Assembly: GCA_008363385.1 (NCBI GenBank)
Contig: RHKY01000039.1
Coordinates: 21,001-85,000, forward strand
Length of the DNA: 64,000 nt
Source: Acidobacteriota bacterium
GTDB lineage: Bacteria; Acidobacteriota; Thermoanaerobaculia; UBA5066
Reading direction: 5' to 3'
The translations under genes and the position numbers were made by a program. Of the stretch, positions 33,155 through 42,367 are shown one piece after another. Numbering within the stretch: position 1 is the stretch's first letter; each line of letters begins with the position of its first letter. Below the pieces are notes generated by a model. That model had not been told where the DNA came from, did no database searches, and saw nothing but the letters and a program-made list of their open reading frames with translations.

Positions 33155-34569
33155 CAGAACGGCCCCCAGTTCAGGAGGACGGGCGGGACGAGGAGGAGGC
33201 AGGCGAGGAAGGAGAGGACGAGCATCAGCGGAAGGAACCACCGTGCCCACGTCTCCCACGGGATCTTCGCCATCCCGAGGACGCCCATCGTGACGGCCGA
33301 CGTGGGGAGGATCGGGTTGACCAGCTCGCAGAGCTGGTAGGCGTAGACCATCGTCTGGCGCGTCAGGCCGACGAGGTCGGCCAGCGGGGCCATGACCGGC
33401 ATCGTCAGGGCGGCCTGGGCAGTCCCCGAGTGGATGAAGAAGTTGATGACGGCCTGGACGGCGAACATGACCTGCGCGGCGACGACGCGCGGCAGCAACG
33501 AGATGACGCCGGCGCTGTGGAAGAGGATCGTGTCGAGGACCTGCCCCTCCTTGGCGAGGATCAGGAGGGCCCGCGCGCACGCGATGACCAGCGTGACGCC
33601 GACCATGTCCCGGGCGCCGCCCACGAACGCGACCGCGATCCGGCTCGGCGAGAGCCCCCCGGCCGCCCCCGCCACGAGCCCCAGGCAGAGGAAGAGGGCG
33701 CCGATCTCCTCGATGAACCACTGCTTGGCGAGGATCCCCCAGACGAGGACGCCCATCCCGACGAGGAAGAGGACGAGGACCGCCGCCCGGCGGGCGGTCC
33801 ACGGCTCGACCCCCTCGTGGGGAGCCGCCGACTTCTCCCGCGTACGGTCCAGCTCGTAGACGGGGCTCGACTCGGGGCGGAGCTTGACGCGCGCCGCGTA
33901 CGCCATCACCCAGGCGACGATGACGGCCGTCGTGACGAACCAGGTGAAGACCCGGTAGCCGAGGCCCGAGTAGAGCGGAAGGCCCACGAGCCCCTGCGCC
34001 ACCCCGACCGTGAACGGGTTGAAGAAGGCCGCGCCGAAGCCCGCCGCCGCGCCGAGGAACGGGATCGCCACGCCGACGATCGAGTCGTACCCGAGCGACA
34101 GGGCGAGCGGCACGGTGACGAGGACGAACGGGATGACCTCCTCGGACATCCCGAAGACCGAGCCCGCCAGCGAGAAGAGGGTCATCAGGACCGGGATCAG
34201 GAACGCCTCCAGCGCGGGGCGCGAGGCGAGGGCGGCCGTGACGCGCCGGATGGCGAACTCCACCGCGCCGGTGGCCTGGACGACGGCGAACGCCCCGCCG
34301 ATGACGACCAGGAAGGCGATGATGAGCGCGCCGTCGAGGAAGCCCTTGATCGGGGCGAGCATCAGCCACTGCGGGCCGAGGTAGGTCTTGGCCGCCGGCG
34401 CGTACGTCCCCGGGACCGTCACGAGCCGTCCCCCCTGCTCCACGCGCTGGTACGTTCCGGAGGGGACGACCCAGGAGAGGACGAGGACGAGGAGCACGAG
34501 GCTCCCCACGATCACCAGCGTGTGCGGCATCCGGAGCGTGCGCCCGCTCGTTCCCGTCGCCTCGGCCAT
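33154..34569 (-). CDS. YfcC-type / C4-dicarboxylate-type membrane carrier
   Basis: The 471-residue protein has about 12 membrane segments and starts with MPHTLVIVGSLVLLVLVLSWVVPSGTYQR, whose VVPSGTY motif is typical of the YfcC/ArcD-like and DcuC-related carriers. Other family-like segments are SLAGSVFGMSEEVIPF, FNPFTVGVAQ, and FFIHSGTAQAALTMPVMAPLADLVGLTRQ. Members move dicarboxylates, basic amino acids or peptides across the inner membrane; the substrate here is unknown. It is coupled by TGATG to the M28 aminopeptidase gene. GGAGGGGACCG precedes the ATG, and a TAACCT on the minus strand at 34651-34656 could be its -10. Confidence 0.88.
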   Translation of the reverse strand: MAEATGTSGRTLRMPHTLVIVGSLVLLVLVLSWVVPSGTYQRVEQGGRLVTVPGTYAPAAKTYLGPQWLMLAPIKGFLDGALIIAFLVVIGGAFAVVQATGAVEFAIRRVTAALASRPALEAFLIPVLMTLFSLAGSVFGMSEEVIPFVLVTVPLALSLGYDSIVGVAIPFLGAAAGFGAAFFNPFTVGVAQGLVGLPLYSGLGYRVFTWFVTTAVIVAWVMAYAARVKLRPESSPVYELDRTREKSAAPHEGVEPWTARRAAVLVLFLVGMGVLVWGILAKQWFIEEIGALFLCLGLVAGAAGGLSPSRIAVAFVGGARDMVGVTLVIACARALLILAKEGQVLDTILFHSAGVISLLPRVVAAQVMFAVQAVINFFIHSGTAQAALTMPVMAPLADLVGLTRQTMVYAYQLCELVNPILPTSAVTMGVLGMAKIPWETWARWFLPLMLVLSFLACLLLVPPVLLNWGPF

Positions 34570-34828
34570 CGGTCCCCTCCGTCCGGCGCCGGGCCCCCCT
34601 CCGGACCGCGGACCCACCTCCGGGCGCGGGAGAGGCGCCGGGCCGGCGGGAGGTTACCAGCCGGCCGGTGCGCCGGGCCGCGGAGGACGACGCGCCCGCG
34701 CGGCGGAGCTTCCCCTTCGGGGCAGGGGGGCCTCCGGCGCCACGCGTGTAGCCTGTCGTCCGGGTGTCGCCGGACCGGCGGAGCCCAGGGGCGGTCCGGG
34801 GTCCGGCCACGGGAAGGAGAGACCGAGA

Positions 34829-35719
34829 ATGTCACGAGCGCACGCGAGTCGGAGGTGGCGGGTCGCCGCTTCCGCGGCCCTCCTCGCCCCGGCCGTCCTC
34901 CTCGCGGCGGACGCGGTCCGGCAGCCGAACGCCCCGCGTCCCCAGCTCCCCGGCAAGTTCGTCTGGCACGACCTCCTGACCACGGACTCCCCGGCCGCCG
35001 AGAGGTTCTACGGCGGTCTCTTCGACTGGACCTTCGAGGCCCAGGCGGGGCGCCAGAACCCCTACAAGGTCGCGCGCCTCGGCGGGGTCCCCGTCGGCGG
35101 GATCGTGGACGTCTCGGCCCGGAAGGCGGAGGTCCCGGCCTCGACGTGGCTGAGCTACGTCTCGGTCCTCGACGTCGACGGGGCGGTCGCCGGCGTGAGG
35201 GACCACGGCGGAACGGTCCTCCGCGAGCCCACCGATCTCGGCACGCAGGCCCGCGCCGCGGTCGTCGTCGACCCGAAGGGGGCCCTCTTCGGCCTGGCGA
35301 GGATCGCGCGCGGGGATCCCCCCGACGACCCGCCGCCGTCCGTGGGGACCTTCCTCTGGATGGAGTACGTCGCCGAGGACGTCCCGGCGGCCCTGGCGTT
35401 CTACGGAGCCGCCCTCGGCTTCACCTCCGGGCGGATCGACGGCGGGGCGTCCCACGTCGAGTACCACGCCCTGACGAGCGCCGGAAGGCCCCGGGCCGGA
35501 CTCTACGAGCGGCCCTGGAAGGAGCTCCGCTCGAACTGGCTCCCCTACGTCCGCGTGGCCGACGCCGCGGCCTCTGCCAAGCGCGCCGAGACGCTCGGGG
35601 GCCGCGTCGTCCTCGCCCCGAGACCGGAGGTGCGGAAGGGGACGCTCGCCATCGTGACCGACCCGACCGGGGCCGCCGTGGCCCTGCAGCAGTGGCCCAT
35701 CGAGGCGGGCGCGAAGTGA
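34829..35719 (+). CDS. Exported two-domain VOC (glyoxalase-like) protein
   Basis: The 296-residue protein has a signal-like start (RRWRVAASAALLAPAVLLAAD) and two repeats of the VOC fold. The first begins FVWHDLLTTDSPAAERFYGGLF and the second FLWMEYVAEDVPAALAFYGAALGF. Each is followed by the expected beta-strand pattern and a DP-x-G-A turn (VDPKGALFGLA; TDPTGAAVALQQW). Such tandem VOC proteins include glyoxalases, dioxygenases and antibiotic-binding proteins; the metal ligands are not clear enough to choose. A small lipoprotein gene follows 17 bases later in a probable operon. Confidence 0.85.
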   Translation: MSRAHASRRWRVAASAALLAPAVLLAADAVRQPNAPRPQLPGKFVWHDLLTTDSPAAERFYGGLFDWTFEAQAGRQNPYKVARLGGVPVGGIVDVSARKAEVPASTWLSYVSVLDVDGAVAGVRDHGGTVLREPTDLGTQARAAVVVDPKGALFGLARIARGDPPDDPPPSVGTFLWMEYVAEDVPAALAFYGAALGFTSGRIDGGASHVEYHALTSAGRPRAGLYERPWKELRSNWLPYVRVADAAASAKRAETLGGRVVLAPRPEVRKGTLAIVTDPTGAAVALQQWPIEAGAK

Positions 35720-35736
35720 GAGGGCGGAGGCAGGAG

Positions 35737-35973
35737 ATGAAGAGGAACGTCGCGCGCGCCCTCGCCGTCCTGGCGGTCGTCGTGCTCGGCCTCGTCCTCC
35801 CGGGATGCGAGACGACCGGGGACGTCTATTCCACCACCTACGTGGGCGTCGGCTACGGCGTCTACGGCGGGTACTCCACGGCGGGCTGGGGCTCGTGCTG
35901 CTTCGGCCCGGCCGGCGGCGGGATCGTGGCCCACCCGCCCGTGGGGGGCGGCGCCTACCCGATGCCGCACTGA
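35737..35973 (+). CDS. Small Gly/Tyr-rich lipoprotein, 78 aa
   Basis: The sequence has a signal peptide with the lipobox LVLPGC, then a short mature part rich in Gly, Tyr and Ser (VGVGYGVYGGYSTAGWG) with a C-C pair and a proline-rich tail. No known family is recognised. The composition resembles small surface lipoproteins. AGGAG precedes the ATG directly. It follows the VOC gene with a 17-base gap and converges with the next gene. Confidence 0.7.
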   Translation: MKRNVARALAVLAVVVLGLVLPGCETTGDVYSTTYVGVGYGVYGGYSTAGWGSCCFGPAGGGIVAHPPVGGGAYPMPH

Positions 35974-35990
35974 GGGGTCCGCTCCGGGCG

Positions 35991-36560
35991 CTACTTCTTC
36001 GCCGGGGCCCTCTCGACCGAGAAGGCGAGCGCCTCGGTGTACGTCACCTCCACCACGTCGCCGACCTTCACGCCGACGAGCCGCGAGGGCTCCTTGACGA
36101 CGAGGGTCTTCGTCGCGCCCTTGGCGTCCCGGAAGGTGATCGAGGGCTTCTTCTCGTCGATCGCGGTGACCGTGACGGCCTTCGTCGTCACCGTCTTCGC
36201 CGTCCCCTCCGGCTTCTGGCCGGGCTTCCCGGCGTCCCCCGACGACACGACGCTCTCCCCGGGCTTCCCCTTCCCGGGCGCCTTGACCTCGTAGGCGATC
36301 GACTCGGTGAGCGACGCGACGACGACGTCGCCGGGGCGGAGCTGGTCGAGGTTCTTCACCTTCTCCCCGACGGAGATCGTGAAGGCCTTGCCCGCCTCGT
36401 CCTTCAGCTCGACCTCGCGCGCGGCGAGGTCGACCTTCACGACCGTGGCGCGGATCATCGTGTAGTCGGCCTGGACGACCCCTCCCTTCGGCGGCGCCGT
36501 CTGCGCGGCGGCGGGGAGGGCGAGGGCGGCGGCGACGGCGGCGGCCAGGAGTGTCTTCAC
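35991..36560 (-). CDS. Exported protein of unknown function, 189 aa
   Basis: The precursor starts with a clean signal (MKTLLAAAVAAALALPAAAQ). The mature part contains two related segments. The first is TVVKVDLAAREVELKDEAG ... NLDQLRPGDVVVASLTESIAYEV. The second is TVTAIDEKKPSITFRDAKG ... GVKVGDVVEVTYTEALAFSV. This indicates an internal duplication of a beta-rich module of about 60 residues, separated by a Lys/Gly/Pro-rich linker. The pattern is like periplasmic OB- or SH3-like small domains. No function can be assigned. Confidence 0.78.
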   Translation of the reverse strand: MKTLLAAAVAAALALPAAAQTAPPKGGVVQADYTMIRATVVKVDLAAREVELKDEAGKAFTISVGEKVKNLDQLRPGDVVVASLTESIAYEVKAPGKGKPGESVVSSGDAGKPGQKPEGTAKTVTTKAVTVTAIDEKKPSITFRDAKGATKTLVVKEPSRLVGVKVGDVVEVTYTEALAFSVERAPAKK

Positions 36561-36710
36561 GGCGTCTGCTCCTTCGCAGGGGCGGGGCGCCCCCGCTCGG
36601 CCAGTCTAGCGCCGCGCCGGGGCTGCTCCCTGACGGAGAAGGTCGTCCCGTCCGTGAAGGTCGAGGCGTGGACCTCGGGGACCCGCCTCCGCTGGGCCCG
36701 GGCCCGGTGG

Positions 36711-36716
36711 CATACT
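36711..36716 (+). promoter_or_regulatory. Candidate -10 element of the gene at 36725
   Basis: CATACT ends eight bases before the GTG start and no ribosome binding site is seen. Confidence 0.35.
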
Positions 36717-36724
36717 GCTCCGCG

Positions 36725-37084
36725 GTGCCCAGCTCCCTCCGGCCCGTGGTCCTCCTGGCCGCCTTCCTCTTGCCGGTCGCGGCCCGGGCGGGAGCCGCGA
36801 TCGACCTCCTCGACGCGGGCCGGGTCGACCACCCGGTCCTCCTGGTCGAGCTCCTCGTCCACGGTCACGCGCACGGCGGGAGGCTCCCCGCGCACGACCA
36901 CGCGGCCCGGGTCGGCCCCGGCACGTCGGGAACGGCGGACCCGGGGCCCGTGCCCGGCGCCCCGGCAGCGCGCCAGAGCGCGCCGCAGGGGACTGGTCAC
37001 GAGGTATCCGGATCGGATGCGGCGGAGCGAGCCCTCTCGAGCTCCCCGCCCCGGCACGTCCTCCTCGTCTCGCTCCGCCGCTGA
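36725..37084 (+). CDS. Small exported His-rich protein, tentative
   Basis: The 119-residue frame starts with a signal-like segment (LRPVVLLAAFLLPVAARAGA). It has a His-rich part (LVHGHAHGGRLPAHDHAA) and then a low-complexity Ala/Pro/Ser tail. Some similarly sized metal-responsive exported proteins have His-rich tails, and a P-type ATPase gene starts 77 bases downstream. This makes a link to metal handling possible but unproven. The GTG start was picked for the signal peptide and the -10-like element before it. The call is uncertain because GC-rich DNA easily keeps such frames open. Confidence 0.5.
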   Translation: MPSSLRPVVLLAAFLLPVAARAGAAIDLLDAGRVDHPVLLVELLVHGHAHGGRLPAHDHAARVGPGTSGTADPGPVPGAPAARQSAPQGTGHEVSGSDAAERALSSSPPRHVLLVSLRR

Positions 37085-37160
37085 GACGCCCGCGGCAGGC
37101 CGGGGACCCCCGGAAGCCCGCCCGGGCGGCCGTCGCCCGGGCACCGCGAGGAGGGAATGC

Positions 37161-39755
37161 GTGGGAGAGAGGCCAGCGTCGAGCGAGACCGGGCAGCCTT
37201 CGGGAGACGTCCGGCTCGACCTCGCGCGTCCCGCCGGGCTGACGGAGGAGGAGGCCTCCCGGCGGCACGCCGCGGAGGGACCGAACGAGCTCCCCTCGTC
37301 GCGGAAGAGGGGGCCGCTCGCCATCGCCGTGGAGGTGGTCAAGGAGCCGATGTTCCTCCTCCTGATCGCCTGCGGCTCGCTCTACCTCGTCCTCGGCGAC
37401 GTCGGCGAGGCGCTCCTCCTCCTCGGGTTCGTCTTCGTCGTCGTCGGCATCACGTTCGTCCAGGAACGGAAGACCGAGCGGGCGCTCGAGGCGCTGCGCG
37501 ACCTGGCGAGCCCGCGCGCGCTCGTCGTCCGCTCGGGCGAGAAGAGGAGGATCGCGGGGCGCGAGGTCGTCCGGGGGGACGTCATCCTCCTCGCCGAGGG
37601 AGACCGCGTCCCGGCCGACGCGGTCGTGCGGGCCGGCACGAGCCTCACCGTCGACGAGTCGCTCCTGACCGGCGAGTCGGTCCCCGTCGGGAAGTCGCCG
37701 ACGCTCGGCGACGACGCGCCGGGGCCGCCCGGGGGCGACGACTCGCCCTTCGTCTTCTCCGGGACGCTCGTGGTCAAGGGCCAGGGCGTCGCCGAGGTCC
37801 TGGCGATCGGGGCCGCCACCGAGATGGGGAAGATCGGCCGGGCCCTCTCGGTCCTCGAGCCCGAGGACACCCCCCTCCAGCGCCAGACGGCCCGGCTCGT
37901 GAGGCTCCTGGCGTTCATCGGCCTCGGGCTCTGCGCGACGGTCGTCGCCGCCTTCACGCTGACGCGCGGCGACTTCCTGAAGGGCCTCCTCGCCGGCCTG
38001 ACGCTCGGCATGGCGATGCTCCCCGAGGAGTTCCCGGTCGTCCTCACCATCTTCCTGGCTCTGGGCGCGTGGCGGATCTCGCGGCACCAGGTCCTGACGC
38101 GCCGCATCCCCGCCGTCGAGACGCTCGGCGCGGCGACGGCCCTCTGCGTCGACAAGACCGGGACCTTGACGCTGAACCGGATGTCGGTCGCCGAGCTCGC
38201 CGTCGGCGACGACGTCCTCTCCGTCGACCCGAAGGGGGTCTCGCTCCCCGAGGCGTTCCACGAGCTCGTCGAGTTCGCGATCCTGGCCAGCCCCGTCGAC
38301 CCGTTCGACCCGATGGAGAAGGCGATGCGCGAGCTGGGGGAGCGGACGCTCGCGGGGACCGAGCACCTCCACCGCGACTGGGAGCTCCTCCGGGAGTACC
38401 CGCTCTCGCGGGAGATCCTCGCGATGTCCCGCGTCTGGCGCTCCCCGGACGGGACCGAGTACGTCATCGCGGCCAAGGGCGCGCCGGAGGCGATCGCCGA
38501 CCTCTGCCACCTCCCGGCCGAGGAGGTCGCGGCGCTCGACCGGCGGATCGCCGGGCTCGCCGCGCGGGGGCGGAGGGTCCTCGGCGTGGCGCGGGCGAGC
38601 TTCACCGGCAGCCCTCTCCCGGGCGGGCAGCACGACTTCGGCTTCCGGCTCGTGGGCCTCCTCGCTCTCTCGGACCCGGTCCGGCCGGGCGTGCCGGAGG
38701 CGATCGCGGAGTGCCGGCGGGCGGGCATCCGCGTCCTGATGATCACGGGCGACTACGCCGGGACGGCCCGCGCCATCGCGCGCGAGGTCGGCCTCCCGGA
38801 CCCGGAGGAGGTCGTCACGGGGCCGGAGATCGAGGCGATGGACGACGCCGCTCTGGCCCGCCGGGTCCGCGAGGTCAGCCTCTTCGCCCGGATGGTCCCC
38901 GAGCAGAAGCTGCGCCTCGTCTCGGCCCTGAAGGCGAACGGGGAGGTCGTCGCGATGACGGGCGACGGCGTCAACGACGCGCCCGCCCTGAAGGCGGCCC
39001 ACATCGGGATCGCGATGGGCGGGCGCGGCACCGACGTGGCCCGCGAGGCGGCCTCGCTCGTCCTCCTCGACGACGCCTTCGGCTCGATCGTCCGGGCCGT
39101 GCGGACCGGCCGCCGGATCTTCGACAACCTCAAGAAGGCGATGCTCTACATCTTCGCCGTCCACGTGCCGATCGCCGGCCTCTCGCTGGTGCCGGTCCTC
39201 CTCGGCTGGCCGCTCGCCCTCCTGCCGATCCACATCGTCTTCCTCGAGCTGATCATCGACCCCGCCTGCACGGTCGTCTTCGAGGCCGAGGAGGAGGAGG
39301 CCGGCGTCATGGACCGCCCGCCCCGCAAGCCGGACGAGCCGATCTTCGGCGGCCGCGGGCTCCTCCTCGGACTCGTCCAGGGCGTCGGCGAGCTCGCCGT
39401 CGACGTGGCGATCTTCGGCTGGGCGCTCTCCGCCCACGGCGAGCCGGTCGCGCGCGCGCTCGCGTTCACGACGATGGTCCTCGGCAACGTCGGCCTCATC
39501 TTCCTGAACCGGGCCGGCACCCGGTCCCTCCTCGACACGCTCCGCTCCCCGAACCGCCCCCAGCGCTGGGTCACGGTCGGCGCGGTCGGGTTCCTCGCGC
39601 TGGCGCTCGGTGTCCCCGGCGCGCGGGAGCTCTTCGGTTTCGCGACGCCGCACCCCGAGCTCCTCGCCCTGTCCGCCGCGGGGGCCCTCGCCAGCTTCGT
39701 CGTGGCCGACATCGCCCGGCGCCTCCTCGCCGCCCCGGCGCCTGCACGGAGCTGA
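37161..39755 (+). CDS. P-type cation-translocating ATPase (P2-like, PEEFP type)
   Basis: The 864-residue pump has the N-terminal cation-ATPase segment GLTEEEASRRHAAEGPNELPSS, the actuator TGES loop (LLTGESVPVGK), the phosphorylation site D331 in CVDKTGTLTLN, the nucleotide-binding KGAPEAI, and the hinge MTGDGVNDAPALKAAHIGIAMG. The fourth membrane helix carries MLPEEFPVVLT instead of PEGLP or PEGLT, and the sixth carries ELIIDPACTVVFE. These put it in a subgroup related to calcium- and magnesium-type pumps whose ion is not defined. The GTG start follows GAGGAGGG. The next two genes encode a b-type membrane protein and a multiheme cytochrome, with gaps of three and one bases, so the pump may be part of a redox-linked metal system. 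Confidence 0.93.
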   Translation: MGERPASSETGQPSGDVRLDLARPAGLTEEEASRRHAAEGPNELPSSRKRGPLAIAVEVVKEPMFLLLIACGSLYLVLGDVGEALLLLGFVFVVVGITFVQERKTERALEALRDLASPRALVVRSGEKRRIAGREVVRGDVILLAEGDRVPADAVVRAGTSLTVDESLLTGESVPVGKSPTLGDDAPGPPGGDDSPFVFSGTLVVKGQGVAEVLAIGAATEMGKIGRALSVLEPEDTPLQRQTARLVRLLAFIGLGLCATVVAAFTLTRGDFLKGLLAGLTLGMAMLPEEFPVVLTIFLALGAWRISRHQVLTRRIPAVETLGAATALCVDKTGTLTLNRMSVAELAVGDDVLSVDPKGVSLPEAFHELVEFAILASPVDPFDPMEKAMRELGERTLAGTEHLHRDWELLREYPLSREILAMSRVWRSPDGTEYVIAAKGAPEAIADLCHLPAEEVAALDRRIAGLAARGRRVLGVARASFTGSPLPGGQHDFGFRLVGLLALSDPVRPGVPEAIAECRRAGIRVLMITGDYAGTARAIAREVGLPDPEEVVTGPEIEAMDDAALARRVREVSLFARMVPEQKLRLVSALKANGEVVAMTGDGVNDAPALKAAHIGIAMGGRGTDVAREAASLVLLDDAFGSIVRAVRTGRRIFDNLKKAMLYIFAVHVPIAGLSLVPVLLGWPLALLPIHIVFLELIIDPACTVVFEAEEEEAGVMDRPPRKPDEPIFGGRGLLLGLVQGVGELAVDVAIFGWALSAHGEPVARALAFTTMVLGNVGLIFLNRAGTRSLLDTLRSPNRPQRWVTVGAVGFLALALGVPGARELFGFATPHPELLALSAAGALASFVVADIARRLLAAPAPARS

Positions 39756-39758
39756 AGC

Positions 39759-40334
39759 ATGGCCCTCCGCATCACCGTCACCCGGATCCTGCCGTCCGCC
39801 GCCCTCTTCGCCGCGCTCCTCGCGGCCGCCCTCCTCGGCGACCTCGTCCTCCACCGCGCGGGCCTCGCGTGGGTCGGCCGCTGGGGCGGCATCGCGGGGA
39901 CGGTCCTCATCCTCTCCTCGTTCCTCTACTCGGCGCGGAAGCGGAAGCTCCTGTCGGCCGGCTCTCCGAAGGGGCTCCTCCGCGCCCACGAGGCGCTCGG
40001 CTGGGCCGGGGCCCTCCTCGTCCTCGTCCACGGCGGGATCCACCTCAACGCCCTCGTCCCGTGGCTCGCCCTCCTCGCGATGGTCGTCGTCGTCGCGAGC
40101 GGACTCACGGGGAGGTTCCTCCTGGAGGACGCCCGCGAGAGCCTCCGCGAGAGGGCGGAGGAGATGAAACGCGCCGGACGGGCGCCGGCCGAGGTCGAGA
40201 GGGAGCTCCTCGGCGCCTCGCTCCTCGTCGACGCGATGAGGCAGTGGCGCAAGGTCCACCTCCCGCTGACGATGGTCTTCGCGGGGCTCGCGCTCGTCCA
40301 CGTCGTGGCGACGCTCCTCTTCTGGAGGTGGTGA
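39759..40334 (+). CDS. Cytochrome b561-like membrane protein
   Basis: The 191-residue protein has four or five membrane spans with histidines at matching depths: RAHEALGWAG, VLVHGGIHLNAL, RKVHLPLTM and LALVHVVATLLFW. This layout is typical of small di-heme b-type or ferric-reductase-like membrane proteins that pass electrons across the inner membrane. A charged loop (LEDARESLRERAEEMKRAGRAPAEVERELLG) lies between the second and third histidine pairs. It begins three bases after the P-type ATPase stop and one base before the octaheme cytochrome start, so it probably delivers electrons to that cytochrome. Confidence 0.82.
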   Translation: MALRITVTRILPSAALFAALLAAALLGDLVLHRAGLAWVGRWGGIAGTVLILSSFLYSARKRKLLSAGSPKGLLRAHEALGWAGALLVLVHGGIHLNALVPWLALLAMVVVVASGLTGRFLLEDARESLRERAEEMKRAGRAPAEVERELLGASLLVDAMRQWRKVHLPLTMVFAGLALVHVVATLLFWRW

Positions 40335-40335
40335 G

Positions 40336-41082
40336 GTGAGGCGGACCTGGGTCTCCCTCCTCCTCACCCTCGCGGCCGCGACGTCCGCGGCGATCCTCTT
40401 CCCCTACCGGGCGATCACCCCCGGGACGCTCTCCGCCGGGCACCTCGGGCAGCGCGACGACTGCCTTTCCTGCCACACCCTCCTTCGCGGCGCGCCGGCC
40501 GAGAAGTGCGCCGCCTGCCACCGACCCGGCGACGTCGGCGTGAGGACGACGAAGGGCGAGCCGCTGGCGGCGCCGAAGGAGCGCGCGCGGCGCATCCACG
40601 AGACGCTCCGGACCGGCTGCGACCGGTGCCACTCGGAGCACGGGGGCCGCCTCGGCACCCGACGCTTCGCCCACGCGCTCCTCCCGGCCGAGGTCGCGGC
40701 CGGGTGCACGGCCTGCCACGCGGACGCGCGGCCGAAGGACGAGCTCCACGCCGCCGCGACCTCCGAGTGCGCGCCGTGCCACGGCGTCTCCGGCTGGAAG
40801 CCGGCCGCCTTCGACCACGAGAGGGCGTTCCGCTTCGATCGCCACCACCCGCCGCGCTGCGCCGACTGCCACGCGCCGGGCCGGAGCCTGAAGGAGTACT
40901 CGTGCACGGGCTGCCACGAGCACTCCCTCGCCCGGATGGAGGCGAAGCACCGCGAGGAAGGGGTCACGAACCTCGACGGCTGCCGCCGCTGCCATCCCTC
41001 GGGCGACGAGGACGACACGATCCGCCTCGAGGGCCGGAGCCTCGAGCGCGGCCGGAAGGCACACGACCGTGACGACGACTGA
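40336..41082 (+). CDS. Octaheme c-type cytochrome
   Basis: The 248-residue protein has an N-terminal membrane anchor or signal (WVSLLLTLAAATSAAILF) and eight CxxCH heme c sites in order: CLSCH, CAACH, CDRCH, CTACH, CAPCH, CADCH, CTGCH and CRRCH. Extra histidines between them can serve as second ligands. Low spacing and absence of other domains suggest an electron wire or a reductase in the periplasm. The GTG start lies one base after the stop of the b-type gene. Together with that gene it would form a quinol-to-periplasm module. The C terminus is charged and short. Confidence 0.92.
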   Translation: MRRTWVSLLLTLAAATSAAILFPYRAITPGTLSAGHLGQRDDCLSCHTLLRGAPAEKCAACHRPGDVGVRTTKGEPLAAPKERARRIHETLRTGCDRCHSEHGGRLGTRRFAHALLPAEVAAGCTACHADARPKDELHAAATSECAPCHGVSGWKPAAFDHERAFRFDRHHPPRCADCHAPGRSLKEYSCTGCHEHSLARMEAKHREEGVTNLDGCRRCHPSGDEDDTIRLEGRSLERGRKAHDRDDD

Positions 41083-41230
41083 CGATTCGCCGCATCGGGC
41101 GTTTACGGGCCGCGGGGCGGGGGCCACAATGCCCGGTGGCGCTCCGCCCGGCCTCCCGGGCGGATCCCGGCGCCGGCTCCCGGGACGGGCGGCCGGGTCG
41201 CGCTCGACGCGTGCGATCGAGGGGGTCCGA

Positions 41231-42367
41231 GTGTCCAGGAACGTGAAGCTCTTCGCCGTCGCCGCCGCCTGCGCCGTGCTCGCGGGCTGCCAGGGGGGCG
41301 GCGCTGCCGCCACGAGCCGCAAGGGCGGGAAGGGCCTCGCCGTCCGCGCGGCCCCGGTCGCCCCGCGCGACGTCGCCTACGAGGTGCGCGTCCTGGGGTC
41401 GCTCGAGCCCGAGGAGCTCGTCCAGATCCCGGCCGAGGTCGGCGGCGCCGCCAAGGAGGTCCGGTTCAACGCCGGGGACCGCGTCACCGCCGAGACGGTC
41501 CTCGTGAGGATCGACCCGGAGCGCTACCGCCTGGAGGCCGAGCGCGCCGACGCGGCCTTTCGCAAGGCGGTCGCGGACTGGAAGCGGTCCGAGTCCGAGA
41601 CCCGGAGGCGGGAGGCGCTCGCCGTGGACAGCCTCGTCTCCCCGGAGGAGCTGAACCGCGCGCGCCTGGAGACCGAGCGCCTGGCGGCCGACGCGGCCGC
41701 GGCGAAGGCCGCGCTCGGGATCGCCCTCCAGAACCAGGAGCGCTCGGCGGTCCGGTCGCCGCGGGCGGGGGTCGTCAACACCCGGACCGTCGAGACCGGG
41801 CAGTTCGTCCAGGCCGGGAACGTCCTGGCGACGCTCGTCGACCCGCGGCGGCTGCGCCTGCGCTTCAAGGTCTCCGAGTCCGAGTCGCTGAAGGCGAAGG
41901 TGGGGCAGTCCGTGGCCTTCCGGGTCGCCGCGCTCGGCGAGAGGAGCTTCGAGGCGCGCGTCTACCACGTCAGCGCCGTGGCCGACCCGGCGACGCGCCA
42001 GGTGGAGGTGCTCGCCTGGGCGGAGAACCCGGGCGTCCTCCGGCCCGGCTTCTTCGCCGAGGTGACGCTCGCCACGGGGAGGCACGCGGACGCGGTCGCC
42101 GTGCCGGAGGGCGCCGTCCAGGCCACCGAGCGCGGCTTCGTCGTCTACGTCGTCGAGGAGGGGAAGGCGAGGGCGCGCCCCGTCCGGATCGGCCTGAGGA
42201 CCGCGGACGGGGCGGTCGAGATCGTCTCGGGGCTCTCGGCCGGCCAGACGATCGTGACCGAGGGCTCCGACCGGCTCTCGGACGGAATCGCGGTCGAGGC
42301 CGTGGCGGACCGGGTCCCCGGCGGGGGGGCCGGCGGCGAGCCCGGGACCGGCGCTCCGGTGCGGTGA
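41231..42367 (+). CDS. RND efflux periplasmic adaptor lipoprotein
   Basis: The 378-residue protein has a lipobox in VAAACAVLAGC, then a beta-barrel/lipoyl/hairpin layout: VLGSLEPEELVQIPAEVGGAAKEV, a coiled hairpin near residues 110-180 (ADAAFRKAVADWKRSESE), SPRAGVVNTRTVETGQFV, and the barrel with PEGAVQATERGFVVYVVEEG. This is the membrane fusion subunit that links an inner-membrane RND pump to an outer-membrane channel. No TolC-like gene is present. The GTG at 41231 was chosen because it gives the lipoprotein signal. Its stop shares a base with the pump's ATG (TGATG). Confidence 0.93.
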   Translation: MSRNVKLFAVAAACAVLAGCQGGGAAATSRKGGKGLAVRAAPVAPRDVAYEVRVLGSLEPEELVQIPAEVGGAAKEVRFNAGDRVTAETVLVRIDPERYRLEAERADAAFRKAVADWKRSESETRRREALAVDSLVSPEELNRARLETERLAADAAAAKAALGIALQNQERSAVRSPRAGVVNTRTVETGQFVQAGNVLATLVDPRRLRLRFKVSESESLKAKVGQSVAFRVAALGERSFEARVYHVSAVADPATRQVEVLAWAENPGVLRPGFFAEVTLATGRHADAVAVPEGAVQATERGFVVYVVEEGKARARPVRIGLRTADGAVEIVSGLSAGQTIVTEGSDRLSDGIAVEAVADRVPGGGAGGEPGTGAPVR

